DNA of 64,000 nt from Paramacrobiotus metropolitanus. Lineage: Eukaryota > Tardigrada > Eutardigrada > Parachela > Macrobiotidae. Within the stretch, counting starts at the first letter, position 1. Each line of letters starts with the position of its first letter. The stretch lies in assembly GCF_019649055.1 (NCBI RefSeq), contig NW_026570426.1, positions 1 to 64,000 on the forward strand. Reading direction: 5' to 3'. Below are positions 39,601-51,926 of the stretch, piece after piece. The position numbers and the translations under genes are program-made. Under the pieces are notes generated by a model. It saw only the letters and a program-made list of their open reading frames with translations. It ran no database searches and was not told the origin of the DNA.

Positions 39601-40526
39601 CTTCTTCTAGTTGACCGGCGCAGACGGCCCCTGGAAAAAGTGCTTAACGGGTTTTTTACATGTAATTAATAAAGATTTGCACGGCGGTATGCACAGTGCG
39701 TTTGTTGGCAGCATTTTTCATTTTACCTGAATATATTCACACCAGTCGTCTGTGGATCTCCAGTTTGGATGTGCTTTATAAAACTCAGTCAGGAAATCTG
39801 CATTCAAGTTTTGGTTAAAGTTTTTGGCCGATGAAAGACTTCTTTTATTTTTTTAAACCGAGATTCTAGTTTAAGCAAAGTGCTCACACAGAAAATACCT
39901 TCCATGTCCGTCGAAAAAGATTGGTTTTGATCAGTTCTGCTCTGTTGCCATTCCTGGTATGCCATAAATTTCCGCACGCTCTGCGTTTTCGAGATGACGA
40001 TTTCATAGAACTCTTTAGATTCCACAGCATCGGCAAAATTCAAGCCGACCATGTGGTTGTCGGCTTCGAACATGTGGAACACCGTCTGACAACGGCGATA
40101 ATCCATCTCAAGGTAGATTTCGTGTTCGAACAGCAGGCAAAACCTCTAGAAAAGGTAGAGCTTCTTGTTGGCAACCCGCCAAGTTGCGCTTGGTTCATTT
40201 AATGACTTGTATTTCACCTCGATATCGTAGACTTGAATTAAGAACGTCTTCTGTGCGTGGTTCTGGACAAAGCAGGCCGCCCCGCATCCGGCTATCCGCC
40301 ACTGGTCGGGCTGGGAATTGTCCGTAACCAGCCACTGCACCACGGCTGTCGATAAGCTCTGCAAATGAGGATCGGGATAACTAATTCTGCCACAGTACGC
40401 CGATTTTACAACATGCAAATCGAGGAGTACCTCGCAGCGCGGAGGAAGCAACCCTATCACAATGTCATTCTCCAGATCACTGAGCAGTCGCGAGCGCCGG
40501 CTCTTCTCCTGCAACGGAGAGGGCAT
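36624..40526 (-). pseudogene. WH1 domain - alpha-solenoid - RING finger locus (frame breaks; gene or recent pseudogene)
   Basis: Exons (minus): 40526-40431, 40358-40218, 40145-39899, 39797-39727, 39630-about 39240, 39176-38977, 38927-38799, 38703-38589, 38542-38158, 38089-37891, 37627-37422, 37236-37111, 36802-36624. The first three join in phase to a WASP-type WH1 domain (DLENDIVIGLL, STAVVQWL, CGAACFVQNHAQKTFLIQVY, GLNFADAVESKEFYEIV). Middle exons are helical repeats (GQLEEARELI; VCLDLAHYYVEEGTPDKLL; FDSALLIYEAHN; EDQIADSLHYFLEAGRFDYY). The last exon is an IAP/MIB-type RING (CRICMELPK...CGHVVACERC...CPVC). Joins 4-5, 5-6, 6-7, 8-9 and 11-12 do not keep phase and exon 5 has an in-frame TAA. 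A possible AATAAA lies after exon 11. It may be two genes, one gene with missed exons or base errors, or a pseudogene. Confidence 0.5.
39899..40526 (-). CDS. WASP-type WH1/EVH1 domain (first three exons of the locus)
   Basis: Exons 40526-40431, 40358-40218 and 40145-39899, with introns of 72 bp each; phases 0, 0, and 1 at the end. The protein starts MPSPLQEKSRRSRLL and covers a full WH1: the N-terminal strand (CESLSTAVVQWLV), the aromatic groove region and the C-terminal helix (KEFYEIVISKTQ). In WASP/N-WASP this domain binds WIP-type proline peptides. No GTPase-binding, proline-rich or VCA segments follow; instead the next in-phase exon (39797-39727) reads DFLTEFYKAHPNW and leads into helical repeats. 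Confidence 0.75.
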
Positions 40527-41242
40527 GGCTACTGCAAATCACTTTCTTTACGGTAAATAAATACAGATATATGATGATACTCCGTAGACGACGGCGTGTA
40601 CATAACGTGTGAGTGAAAATCGGAACGTGCTTTTACATAAGGGTAATCTGACACAAGAAGACACAGCGTGAGTAGATAATAGCATCATTTTTAGTCACTT
40701 AAGTTGATAAGATAACGGAAAGCATTGCCGTTGTGGCGTTTCCGGTTTCTGAGATAGACTGATTACAATTATTATTGTTAACGCCCTTACGTGGCCTTTG
40801 TTACACAATTGCACAATATCGTACGGTCAGTTGTTAACGAATATTTCCATGTGTGAGAAACTATTACAGTAATATTGGCGGAAAATAAACCGAATTAGTT
40901 TGATGATCCAACATCAGGTTGTATGCGAAACGCAACGTCATTATAAGTTGAGTTCGACAGCAAGCGTCAACAGAAGCAGGCGATCACTCACACAGCAACT
41001 AAAGCGTGGCGCAATGAAGATTATGCGTCAACTCTTAAAAACGACAGAATTTCTTGCCAGTAATATATTTTATTTTACGGATATCTAGCGACAGGAATGA
41101 GCTAACTGAGGCAACCTTTTAAAGTTAATAAAAAAATTTCCATAACAGCAGGATCAGCAGAAATACAGGCACGTGCAAGCACGTGAAACTCAATGCAGGA
41201 TAATGACCTTTTCCGGGATAGATCGTGCGGCCAATGTACGTT

Positions 41243-42694
41243 TCACGAGGTTTCACCAGTTTTATTGAAGGTTCGACTATCCAGATCCACCTCCATTTTG
41301 CCCAGCAGCGCCCGTACTCCTTGTCGACAGTCCTTGCTCATTGCTAAGAACATAATCTAAACACAGCGAAAATTAACATTAATCTGAATCACTAGCACCC
41401 ATATAGCCCAGGACCTGTATGTGAGTACTACGTTAAAATTTATTTGCAATTTACCGGTGTGGATAATTGGCCAGTGTGAATGAGGGTGCGGAAATATAGC
41501 GGCACGGTGGGATTCTGGTGTGCGGCCTGTCCATAGAACCACAACGCCATTGGGTAGGTTAAGAAGGCGATGCAGTGCACTACTGCCACGCTGAAGAGGA
41601 TCTGCGCCAATCGGATGCGTCGCTGGTGCGTGTCGCGTTCCTGTCCGGTCAGCGGCGCTCCCGGCTTCTCGCTGGGAACCAAGGGCAGGCGGACGGCGCG
41701 GGTGCGCATCTTATTGCGCCACATCTTGAGGAACATGAGCATGTAGGCCAGCGCCGTGATGGACAGCGGGACGTACACGCCGAAGATCTGCTCCAGCAGG
41801 AAGCCGGTGTTCTTCAGCGCGCGACACTGCTTCAGCGGGTACATGGCCGCGGTGGTGTTCTTGCCGGCGTAAAAGTACAGGTGGCATGAGAAGCCGATCA
41901 TCCAAACGAGAGCGATCTGTAAATTGACAAAAACTCTTATATTTTATAACTGTACAGTACCTTGTTAAGAAACTTAATAATAAATTATTTCAAGCACGTT
42001 AAAAATTGCAATGTAAATATCCGGTAAATAATTTTCTAATAATTGGTTTTGTATTGCAGTACGCCCACGGCCCACCCACTCAAAGGTCATGATGGAGGCA
42101 TCAGTTGCAAAGGCGCAAGAATATACTGTGCAGAATAGTCGATAAACGCTTCAAGATTTAATTTCTTCTATCTAAATTATGGTTGTAACCTATATTTTTT
42201 AAGTTAATAGAAAAAGAATTACGATCAGTGTTATTTACCTGTACCAGCTGCACCCGTCCGGACGACCACTTCTGATACTGCTGCGGACTGGTGGCGAAGA
42301 TGGCCAGAAAGCGGTTGAGCCCTAGCATACACAGCCCCCACGTGCTGGCAGTCACCGTGGACATAAAAACGAAATTGTGATGCAGACAGAACGTTTCGTT
42401 GAAGAAGTAGGAACGACCATTGGTCTCGGCAACGTAGACGCCGAGGCAGGCCGCCGGCAGATGGAAGCCGAGCAGCATGGACTCGGTGATGGTCTGGTTG
42501 ATGATGAGCCAACGCGAGGCGCGGAATAACTTGGGCTGCTGCAGGATGACGGCCAGAAAGAGGAGGAACGTGCCCGTGCCGATGGCGCAGATTATCAGAG
42601 TCACACTGAGAAAGATCTCAAAGTCCACGCGGTAGATGGGGAAGAGGGAGGTTGGGGGCGGCAAAAAGGAGGCATTAGTGTTGTTCATAATCAT
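41243..42694 (-). CDS. Divergent rhodopsin-like 7TM receptor
   Basis: Exons 42694-42239, 41916-41455 and 41356-41243, all in phase 0; 343 aa. N-terminus MIMNNTNASF with N-glycosylation sites. Seven hydrophobic helices can be placed: IFLSVTLIICAIGTGTFLLF (1), WLIINQTITESMLLGF (2), FVFMSTVTASTWGLCMLGLN (3), IALVWMIGFSCHLYF (4), FGVYVPLSITALAYMLMFL (5), LAQILFSVAVVHCIAFLTYP (6), TGQLSTPIMFLAM (7). The DRY position reads LNR, and the NPxxY region reads STPIMFL. A cytoplasmic tail follows (SKDCRQGVRALLGK, helix 8 type). Ligand unknown; family A-like by layout but diverged, as in lineage-expanded chemosensory or peptide receptors. Confidence 0.8.
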
Positions 42695-44549
42695 TACTAT
42701 AAGAAGTCTCCAAGGCAGAGCAAGAACTGGCGCAGTAGCTGCAAAGACTGTGACTGCTGTTAGCAGCAAAAGTCTTCTTCACATACTAAGCAAAATAATT
42801 TTTACGGCAATTATATAAAATATGAAAGTTCCTTTCACCGCCGAAAGGTCACGACCGTCGCTGAAAATTCCGTGAAAGCCTGTTTACTGCGCCAATGCCA
42901 TAAGGCCACCTGTGTCCTAGCAGACTGCAGCGGAGAATAACAAGGTCAACAACAGCGCGACGGTGAAATATATCTGACGAAGAATAATCCTCGCGGCGAT
43001 TATTAACATAATGCCGCTGATGTAGCCGAAAGACGAATTACGCATTAAAACCGATTGAACGGTTCCTTCCTACTGTCCCTTCAATGACATCAGTCTTTCT
43101 GAGATGTGACAATATCGGAAAACAGGAGCGTCACGGGACGGCTAGCTATGGGGAAACTGGGTCTGGATTTCATCGTGGGCAGGTGTCTTAAAGGTCATGC
43201 ACGTGATTTATCTATCAGATTGATCGGCCGGAAATGTCACTTTCCGGTCACTGAAAAGTGAAGCTTATGCTGGTAGCTCGGCGTGAGAAACCAAAAATAG
43301 CTAGTGATTAATACTCGTATGTGCTTGTTATGGCACATTATACTTTATAGTGCCTAATATATAGCGCGCAAAAACTTCCGTTCCGTCTTTTAAATCAATG
43401 GTAATATTAAAGTTTGAAACATCACGCTTAAAATTAAGTTGTCTCGGAGCAACCACAATTTCAATTAAAACCAACCAAAGCAACCATGCATGTAGCGCAC
43501 TGAAAATCTGAAATAAATGGAAATTGGTATAAATATATTCTTCGGCACACACGACTCGTGAGTCGTGACGCCACACACCGATCTTCATCCATCCATTGCC
43601 GGACAACGTACAGCAAAAAAGCGCTGTTCGGTTTTTACTGACTTTCTTCCCGCTTTTAAATGTCAATTCTCTGTGAAGCATATTAGCCTTCTAAACGCCT
43701 TACTGGTTCCTGTAGTGCAACATAGTATCACGCTGATTCTCAATAATATTTATAATATTTATAATATTTTAAAGTTTTTTAATATTGAATCTTCGGGGGA
43801 ATGACAATATCCCGACTAGGCTGCCAACTGCCAGTCTGGCACGGGCTTTTAAAACTGGCAAACAGCAAATGTACAGCTAGTTAAAAATATTATTATCGTA
43901 TTATTGTGATTAAGCTCCATGCTTCTTAATTGATTAACTTTAATTAAAATTACTATCGATTATGATAAAATCCTCGCGCACCCTCCCCGGGGAGGGAGCA
44001 TCTAGCTGGACGTTGGAGCAGCGTGCCGTAGCGGTCTGTCTTGCGTTGAGTGACCGCAGTGACCAGTGCGCTGCACCTGCCTATTCCGCACAAGAGAGCA
44101 GACCGAGACCGAAGCGCAGCGCAGACCAAGCCGGATTTGGCATTGTCAGCGGCTATTTTTATCAGTCTGCCTGCACCCTTCACCGGCCGCGTCGTCACTC
44201 TGTCTGCGGCCGTGTCATACAGCACACAGTGAACACACACAGCCGCTGCACTTGTGCCTTCTCTCGCTTCTACAACCAGAACGGTGCACGTGCTTCGGCA
44301 TTCTGATCAACTGCATTCTGAAGGCGATAAGAAGCCACAGCGCAACGGCGGTTCCACAAAATTAACCACATTTGCAATATTGCTCGAGTAACGCTTCTCC
44401 ATTGCAACGCTGGATTAACTGCACGTTTTTCCATTGGATTTCTTCTGGGTCAACAGTCGCGAGTAGCGGGAACGATGGCGGATTAAGTGTATATTTCTGT
44501 CGTGGGCGCATCTGAATCATCGGATCACTGGTTGACGCGGCTGGGTAAA
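42695..44549. other. Spacer
   Basis: AT-rich. A minus-strand ORF at 43328-43681 contains a hydrophobic helix and an acceptor-like CATTTATTTCAG near 43510 but no recognisable domain. No other supported feature. Confidence 0.35.
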
Positions 44550-47500
44550 ATGCCAGGAGTTCCCCGCGGGAATCTCCAGACAACGGCCGCCACGGGACGC
44601 TATCCCTGCTGTAATCTGGCCCGTGCGTTGGCGCTGGTGTATGTCGTCACCGCGGTGTTGTTTGTCGCGCAAGTTACAGGTATTTAACATTTCTACGATT
44701 TTGCAATGGTGAAAATTTACTTGTACACCGTTTAAATTTTTCGCATTAATTTATTTTAATTTAATTTGCAATCAGAGCAGGTAACCCATTCCCGGCTCGG
44801 TTGACAATCTAGCATGGGATTTTAAACCTGGCTGAACTGAACAACAGAGTTAAAGTACCTCAAGTCCTAGAATTACAGTATTATTCTCATTAAAATTAGA
44901 AAAAAATACTTTAACTTAATGTTATACTAAAAAGCATTACTAAAAAATTAGCGTATCTTAATTTCGTAAATAAAAAAATAAAAACCTATGAAGTTCACAA
45001 ATACTGTTGTTCTAATAATATACAGTACATATACGAGTACTCGTATATCGCTTGTAAATTGTACAGAAACTGCAGAAAATTTTATAATTTCGCTTTTTTC
45101 AAAAAGTACGTTATTGGGAATTTACTTACTACTTTTCTGTTAGTCAGTAGCATTGACAATGTGCAAGAGAATTTGTGGTGACATTAGTCTGCATTTTTTG
45201 CCAGCAAATGGCTAAGTTTAAACCGTTTGACATGATAATGGGCAAGCTTTAAAGTGCAGATAAAAATTTATCAGCGACATAAATCACATGAAGCATCTGT
45301 AACGGTAAACAGGAAGTTGGATAGCGTGTCACGTTCAAAGGCATTTAAAAGAGAATTACTCGTGCCAGGGCAGCGAAAATGCACTGCATGTTCCCTGGAT
45401 TGCAAACAATACGTCAGCCGCTGATCCATAACGTAGCACATATAGAAATCAATCCCGAATTATTTTTTAAATATCTCAAAATTATTAATTGTTCTGTAGA
45501 ATAATAAAACTAATTTTTGTCTTTATATTATTTGCGTTGGTGTATATTTTTATTTCTTTTGGGAAAGCATAGTGCCAATAATGCCATAGAGCTGCTATGA
45601 AAACATAGAAAATACTGTTGTAAGAGAAGGTTGCGAAGGAAGACTAAATAATGCTGATTTTGTGGGGTTTTTGTGTGTGCAGCGTTGTGCAGTTGGGAAG
45701 AGTGCCGGGAGCTGGAGGAGAACGGGCCGATTGACGAGGCCGACCTGTGGCTGGACAACGCGGCCGTCGCGCTGGAGCTCTGCCAGGCGCTGGACAGCCA
45801 CGCCAACTGTCTCAAGGGCTCCGCCAGAAAATGCCGCGGTAAGCTGGGGAAGCATTGCGTGTCCTACCCCATTAATTCTTATATTTGCAAGGCGTCTGTT
45901 TTACCAACGCATTATTTTATTAAAAAAATGAACATTATAAAAAAAAGCTGAACATTAATGTGCTGAATGAACACACACACATAACTTTTTAGCATCAACT
46001 TTTTTCGGCAAACAAATGCCGGATTCAGCTTTTTCGTCACCGAATTACTTTTAGTAGCACTTCCCTAATTAGAGTCGTTCTAGTGTGTCCAGTGGCACGC
46101 GTCATCTTCACCTCATTTAAAAAAATCACACCGTACTTTGCGGTTGCTTTATTCGGCTGGCTGTTTCGAAAACGGCTCGGTTTACATACTTAGCAGATTC
46201 ATTAATCGGGCGGCACACAGAACAAGCTGGCAAAAATACGACTATTTTCCGGTACGTTTCGAAATATAATAATTTCTACCAAAATTCACGCAGCTAATAA
46301 AATTGTTGTTAAAAAAACGTTGTGGCTTTTTATGTGAAATTTTGAAGAGTGTTTTTGCCTGCCTTTTTTATGAGTGTTTCGAGGCTTGAGGATTGAGTCT
46401 AGTTTCGAGGATTGAGTATGTTCGTAGAAAATGTCAAAAGTTATGAGAATCATTGGCATCATACACACCACGAATAACAAGATAAAAAGCAGATTTTGGA
46501 GAGAAGGAAAAAGGGGCAGAAAGGGAGAGAGAGAAAGCAGTAAAAGCCATAAAAGCGGCGCTGATGCGGCGTGAACCGGTTTCCCAGGGCGAAGAGAAAG
46601 AGAGGGACAATAACGCTGCCCGACGGCCGATTGCCGGCAAACAATTACACAGGTGTGAAATGTCCCTCGTCTCTCTCTCGCCCGGCGCGCTCTATCACCA
46701 TGCAATGCATGCATCGCAGCGATATCCTTTCTTTCTATCGGAGCGCCGTGTATCGCGCTAATTAATCACAATTAATTCATTAGATCTCCGTGTTGATTCG
46801 GCCGCACGGGATATTTGTTCCCGCAGCGATGGCGGAAAATAATTTATTTGTTCCTGCGAATGTTTGCACATCCATTGACAGGTTACGGCTATTCAACGCC
46901 CCGTCGCGTAATGCGCGGTTCAGGGTAAACATTTGCGCGGAAACCGCGCTATTGATGCCGGTTAGAAAATAGAGCACATTCCGCTGTCAAAAGCGAGATT
47001 AATGGAATTTAATTCAGGGCAGTGCGGAGCACGCTGGAATGCTGTTGAAGAAACAAAAGATTTTTGGCGTCTTTATGGGTCATTTGAAAGCGGTTAGGGG
47101 TGTTTGTTCTTAAGCAGGGAAAATATGTTTTCCATGCATTACGATCGGATTAATAAATATTGGAACGTTTTGTATTGGTTCTCGGTCAAACCTGAGATTT
47201 ATTAGCAATTTGCTCTTTTGTTGATTTTCTTTGTAGATCACCTGACACTTATTCTTTGAATTCCACTTAAAATAATTGTTAGGTTTTAATTCATAACAGC
47301 CCAAAGTTAATAATAATAATTTATTGGTTTAAGGAATCACACTAAATATTCCTTCGTAAAATATTTTTGCCCGTTTGTTAGATGTGGTTTTCATGCTAAT
47401 CCGGGTGTGAGTATACCGGAAATCGCAGTTTGTTTAATTTGGAAAACGCGTTTCCGTCGTCGCTGCAACTTCTGCAATTATAATAATTTAGCAAAAATAC

Positions 47501-50500
47501 TACAGTAATTAATATTGGATGATTCGGATTTTAACTTTATTGATAGGCCAATTAAGATTATTGGAAATATTTAACCAGTGAATAAAGCTTTAATAACCGT
47601 ACATTAACTGAGCACTACAACAAAATTCATCACAACAACACTTCCTCTCTGCTGTCCTTCCTCGTTGTATTTGGATAGATAACCGCTGTCTAAAAAACTC
47701 TGTTGCCCGCCACTTTCTCTAAAAAAACTCTCTAAAGAGTTCTATTTTAATTTTTTTATTTAGGAAATCTCCACTATTATTCGTACGTGAAGGGCTTGTC
47801 GCGGGTGATGGAGCGGAAGAACTGCTCGGCGCTGCTGGCCGCCGATGCCGACTCGCCCCTGTCCCCCTCTAACCAGGAGCGGGCGGTCGGCCTGCGAGCG
47901 GAGACCACAACGCCGCCCATCGCCATCCCCGCCTTCCACGGCTGCCACACCATGAATTTGCTGGATAACGTGGCCTACTGCGCGCTCTTCGGAGATCCCC
48001 ATTTAGTCACCAACGAAGGCCGCTTTCAGACGTGCCGGATTTACGGAGCGTACCCGCTCATTGAAAACCGGCATCTAGCAAGTATGAACCAAAATAATTC
48101 GAAATAAAAAAACATGAACTAATTTCGTCTCCAGCTGACCGGAAAATCATTTCGATTTTCGCCATCAGTACTCCTTTAATTTAAAAATTTGAAGCACTAA
48201 ATGGAAAAAACTTTTTAGATTATTTTCCTGGCAGGGATGAAGAGGTTACTTACTTTACCAGTGAAATGAAAATAACAGTAAACCTGCGTAATATTGTATG
48301 ATTTTAAAAGTTGAAAATGAAGAAATTCAGGTTAACCGCTAGTAGCCACTAGCCAGTACCAACTCGGCAACTCGTACAAAAAATCCACAAAATGGCTTCC
48401 CTTATTAAAAAGTACTAGTACATTATTGACTAAAATTTAGGAAAACGGAATAAAATAATCCGTTCACAGTAAATAAAAAATTGTTTACTTGGAAAACGAT
48501 CCAAAAATTATTTGAAATAAACTGTTAGTTATTTGAATTATGCACTTATTTGAAAAAAGCTGTTGACAGGAAAAATCTAAGAACTGACATAAATGATTCG
48601 CAAAGAATAATTTACAAAAATTACTTGGCAAAACATATCTTTCACAAGTCAATTTCGCCAAAATTAATTGACCGTAAATTCTGCAAAACTTTTTTTTCAA
48701 AAATTAATCTTTCAAGAAAATTAATTTACAATAAACTGACCGGTGTGTTGCGCGTTGCAGTCCAAGTGAGCAGCCAGCCGGTGGGCCGGTCCTCCTCCCT
48801 CAGCCCGGTGACCTCCATCTCGCGCATCACCATCATCATCAAGGCCTCCGAGTGCTCGGAGGAGCGCAAGACCTACGAGGCCAGCGTGGCCTCATTGCCG
48901 TCCTTCTTCACGGACGCCACCTCCGACAGCGACTCCAGCAAGATCCTGCCGCACGTGCCCGACCACCACGTGGAGCTGCGCGTCCTCCACCTCAAGACCA
49001 TCATCTTCATCCGCCGGGTGGGCGACTACTTGTCCGTGGCGGTGCGGCTGCCGGCGTCGCTGCTGACCGAGGAGTCGGCGGTGCCGTACCAGCTGTGCTC
49101 GGGGGGGTGTCCCTTCGGGGAGGAGCTGCAGCGGGGCCGGGCACTGGGTGGGCAGCCGCTAAGGGCTGTGCAGGAAGCTGAAGAGGTAATTGTTATACCC
49201 ATGGCTAAGCGCTGACATAAACGTCCATCTATAGATCCATAAATCGCTACGTCTTTCTTTCGAGACAATTAACGCCTAATTTGAGATTAATGTTTTGCAG
49301 TGATTAAAAATTTCACAAAAATAATTTTGAATGTTAATGCGCCATAAGTGGTTCGGAAAAATGTTCGAGTAGTCTGAGATTCAAAAACATTTGTGAAATT
49401 TGATACTGTGACATTGTAGAAAATCTTATGAAGATCAACAACAGTAGGACGTTGGCTATTTTTTGATTTTCTGAATTTAAAGTACAGTACTGAAGAAATT
49501 AAATGCTTATTTGAAGCGAAATTATAGTTAATTATAATTATGCTTTTAATTTGTTTTGTCATTGATCAGTTTTTATGTACACATGTAATGGCGTACTTAT
49601 GTTAAGCACTATCTCCATGTTATTTGGGAAATTCTGTATTTGATTGTATTTACTGAGCGAGGCTTGCTTCCTACATATTTCCAATAAACAATAAATATAT
49701 CGATTTTAGTTTTTATTAAAATTTTATGTCTTCTTTGGAAAGATCTTCCTAATCAACAGACATTTGATTATACTAAAAGCAAGCCGGCACAGGGCCCTTA
49801 CAGTATTTTACCAATTTGTTTATTGTTTTCAAAAGTTTTTTGCTGAATTTCCGAACTGCCATGCGATCCATAAAATATGAGATATTTGTACATAACAAAC
49901 TACTCGTATTTGTAGATAAGTAGATAACAGACTACCGTGTATCAAACTACAAAGTGTTAAGCGAAAATTTATCGATTTATCAGTATTTCCATTAAACTAT
50001 CAAATTTACGAGTTGCCAAAATACCATGATCGTTAAAATGTTTTAAAAGTATGAACTGAACTTCGGGTTTGAAACAAGCGAAACACGGTTTATATTTTTA
50101 TTCATGGAAAGCTGTTTATTTGAGCTCGGTACTCGCTCGCTGACAGTCGCTGTCATATACCGCTTATTTGAAGGTCTATCGCAAATCTGCAAATTAAGCG
50201 TGTGTTATGCGCCGTGCGCAGTTTTTTGAGAGAATAACTTTTAAGTGGCCAATCAGCATGGTCAGACATTTAGTAACTTATTTTTGTACAACATTTTTAT
50301 GCACTTTCAGTCATGCCCATATAGCGGCCAAAAAGGTCAAATTAAATCTCACCATAATAAAAATTATCAATTATCGGGAGTTCGGTACCTGTATATTTTA
50401 AGGTCGCTGTAATTGTATTGCATAGAATGACGATATATTACAAATTTACAATTTGAAGATAAAAATCAGTTAAACACATTTATCAGTAATGTTTTATTTA

Positions 50501-50980
50501 TTTATTTAAATGGTATTTTAGTACCTGTGCAGACTATACAAAAATAATAAAATTACCAATTTCATTGTAATGAGAGCCTAAGAAACATAATATTTTGTAG
50601 CAATAGTGTCTGGTTAGAATTGTGAAATTTTTGGATATTGTACTAACTTTCCTGACGAATTGCGTTAGGTGTGCCGGATGCAAAATATGAGCGGGCCGTT
50701 CCTGGAGGCCTGCCTATTCGACATGGCGGTGACGGGGGACGTGAACAGCGTCATCAGCGCCAAGGAGGCGCAGGCCGACTGGGAGCGCCTGGCGCCGGTG
50801 GACAGCCGGACGCCCGGGGGCGGGGGCGGGGGTAGCAGCGCCGGCTGGGCCAGCGACGACGCCGCGGTCGCCGGCCGCGCGCTGGCCGCCCTCAATGACG
50901 CCGGGACGCTGCACGCCACGGGCTGGCGGCTCCTTCTTGTCCTACTCTTCACCAAACTATTCACCCGCGACAGGCGATAG
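44550..50980 (+). CDS. RGM: Repulsive guidance molecule (RGM/hemojuvelin family)
   Basis: Five exons, all joins in phase: 44550-44679, 45683-45838, 47764-48081, 48761-49185, 50669-50980; 446 aa. Start ATG 44550 (MPGVPRGNL), followed by a hydrophobic signal/anchor (ALALVYVVTAVLFVAQV). The N-terminal RGM domain has paired cysteines (LCSWEECRELEENG; ELCQALDSHANCLKG). The von Willebrand D-like part has CALFGDPHLVTNEGRFQTCR with the GDPH self-cleavage site, then YGAYPLIENRHLAIQV and SRITIIIKASEC. The C-terminus ends with a hydrophobic segment (WRLLLVLLFTKLF), as expected for a GPI signal though followed by RDRR. RGMs are cell-surface BMP co-receptors and neogenin ligands, acting in axon guidance and body patterning. 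A Gly-rich insert (TPGGGGGGSS) precedes the tail. Confidence 0.93.
44765..44850 (-). repeat. LINE 3'-end fragment in RGM intron 1
   Basis: Shares AGGTAACCCATT, CTAGC.TGGGA and TTTAAACCTGGCT with the 3' end of the LINE at 22010-22075, in the same orientation. Confidence 0.6.
46120..47763. other. RGM intron 2 interior
   Basis: Contains a purine-rich stretch (46495-46550) and AT-rich DNA; overlapping ORFs on both strands near 46.5 and 46.9 kb show no domain. No supported feature. Confidence 0.4.
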
Positions 50981-51926
50981 TGCGGGCTTTTCTGTACAAA
51001 ACACTAATGGAGATTTTTATTTTTTGTTCCTTGTTGACGTCGTTCTACTGGGTATGGAAATTGGCGGAATATTTCTGTTGAGAGATCTGTTGGCGGTTTA
51101 TGCGTACAGATAGTACATTGGGGGCTATTAGAAAACAGTATTAAAAATCATTTTACTTTCAAGACAAAAAGTACAATATGTTGATAGCCATATAAAATAA
51201 ATCAAGGGAAAATTAACGCAGTTATCAAATCACAGTAATTTATTGATTGTTATTGTACTCAACTGACATATGTTAGAAAACCGGCGGGAAATCATTTTGG
51301 CTTTTAAACAACGATACGAACTCCGTTGATTCCCAAGTACATTGTAGCGTGAGAAATTAATTTATATCATTTGAGTCAATTTCGAAGTACTGAATTTTGC
51401 AGTAGCTAGTCTAAAAAGAAAGAATGTTTTTTTGATGACGATACAAATTGGTGAATTTTTTTTCGAGTAGCAAAGCCCGTAAATGGGCATTTCAAAGGAG
51501 AAAATTAGTGAGCTAAATCACTGATATGATTTAAAGGTTTTTAATTATCGATTTTTATTTGATTTTTTTATTTAGATTTATGACGCTGCCAACTTTACTC
51601 AAAGTCAAAGATAATAAAGTAATATCATTTAAAGAATTTCTTGACTGCGTAGTACTGTTTAAAAGCAGTATTAAATTCGCGTTTTAATATCTTTCAAGCG
51701 CCGACACAATATCCTTTGATTCCCTTAAATTGTGGGAAAAGGACCGCGCATTCACCATCCGGCAGTTTTGAAAATTTTTTCGTATAAAAAGATAGAAGCG
51801 TTTAGAATCAGTGCAGAATCAAAATAGTGATTTGCCGGTATACGCGCCGTTCACATTCATTTTTCGAGCAATTCGCATCGACAGATCAGTTGTTACACAC
51901 TTCTCTGCGGTTTCGTACATGGCAGT
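50981..51926. other. Spacer between RGM and chitinase
   Basis: AT-rich, no ORF with recognisable features. The 3' UTRs of both convergent genes presumably lie here. Confidence 0.4.

Noticed and set aside
43328-43681. Minus-strand ORF with a hydrophobic helix
   Set aside because: No partner exon, no recognisable motif; may be chance.
46286-46977. Overlapping ORFs in RGM intron 2
   Set aside because: Open on both strands in purine-rich DNA, no domain and no splice context.
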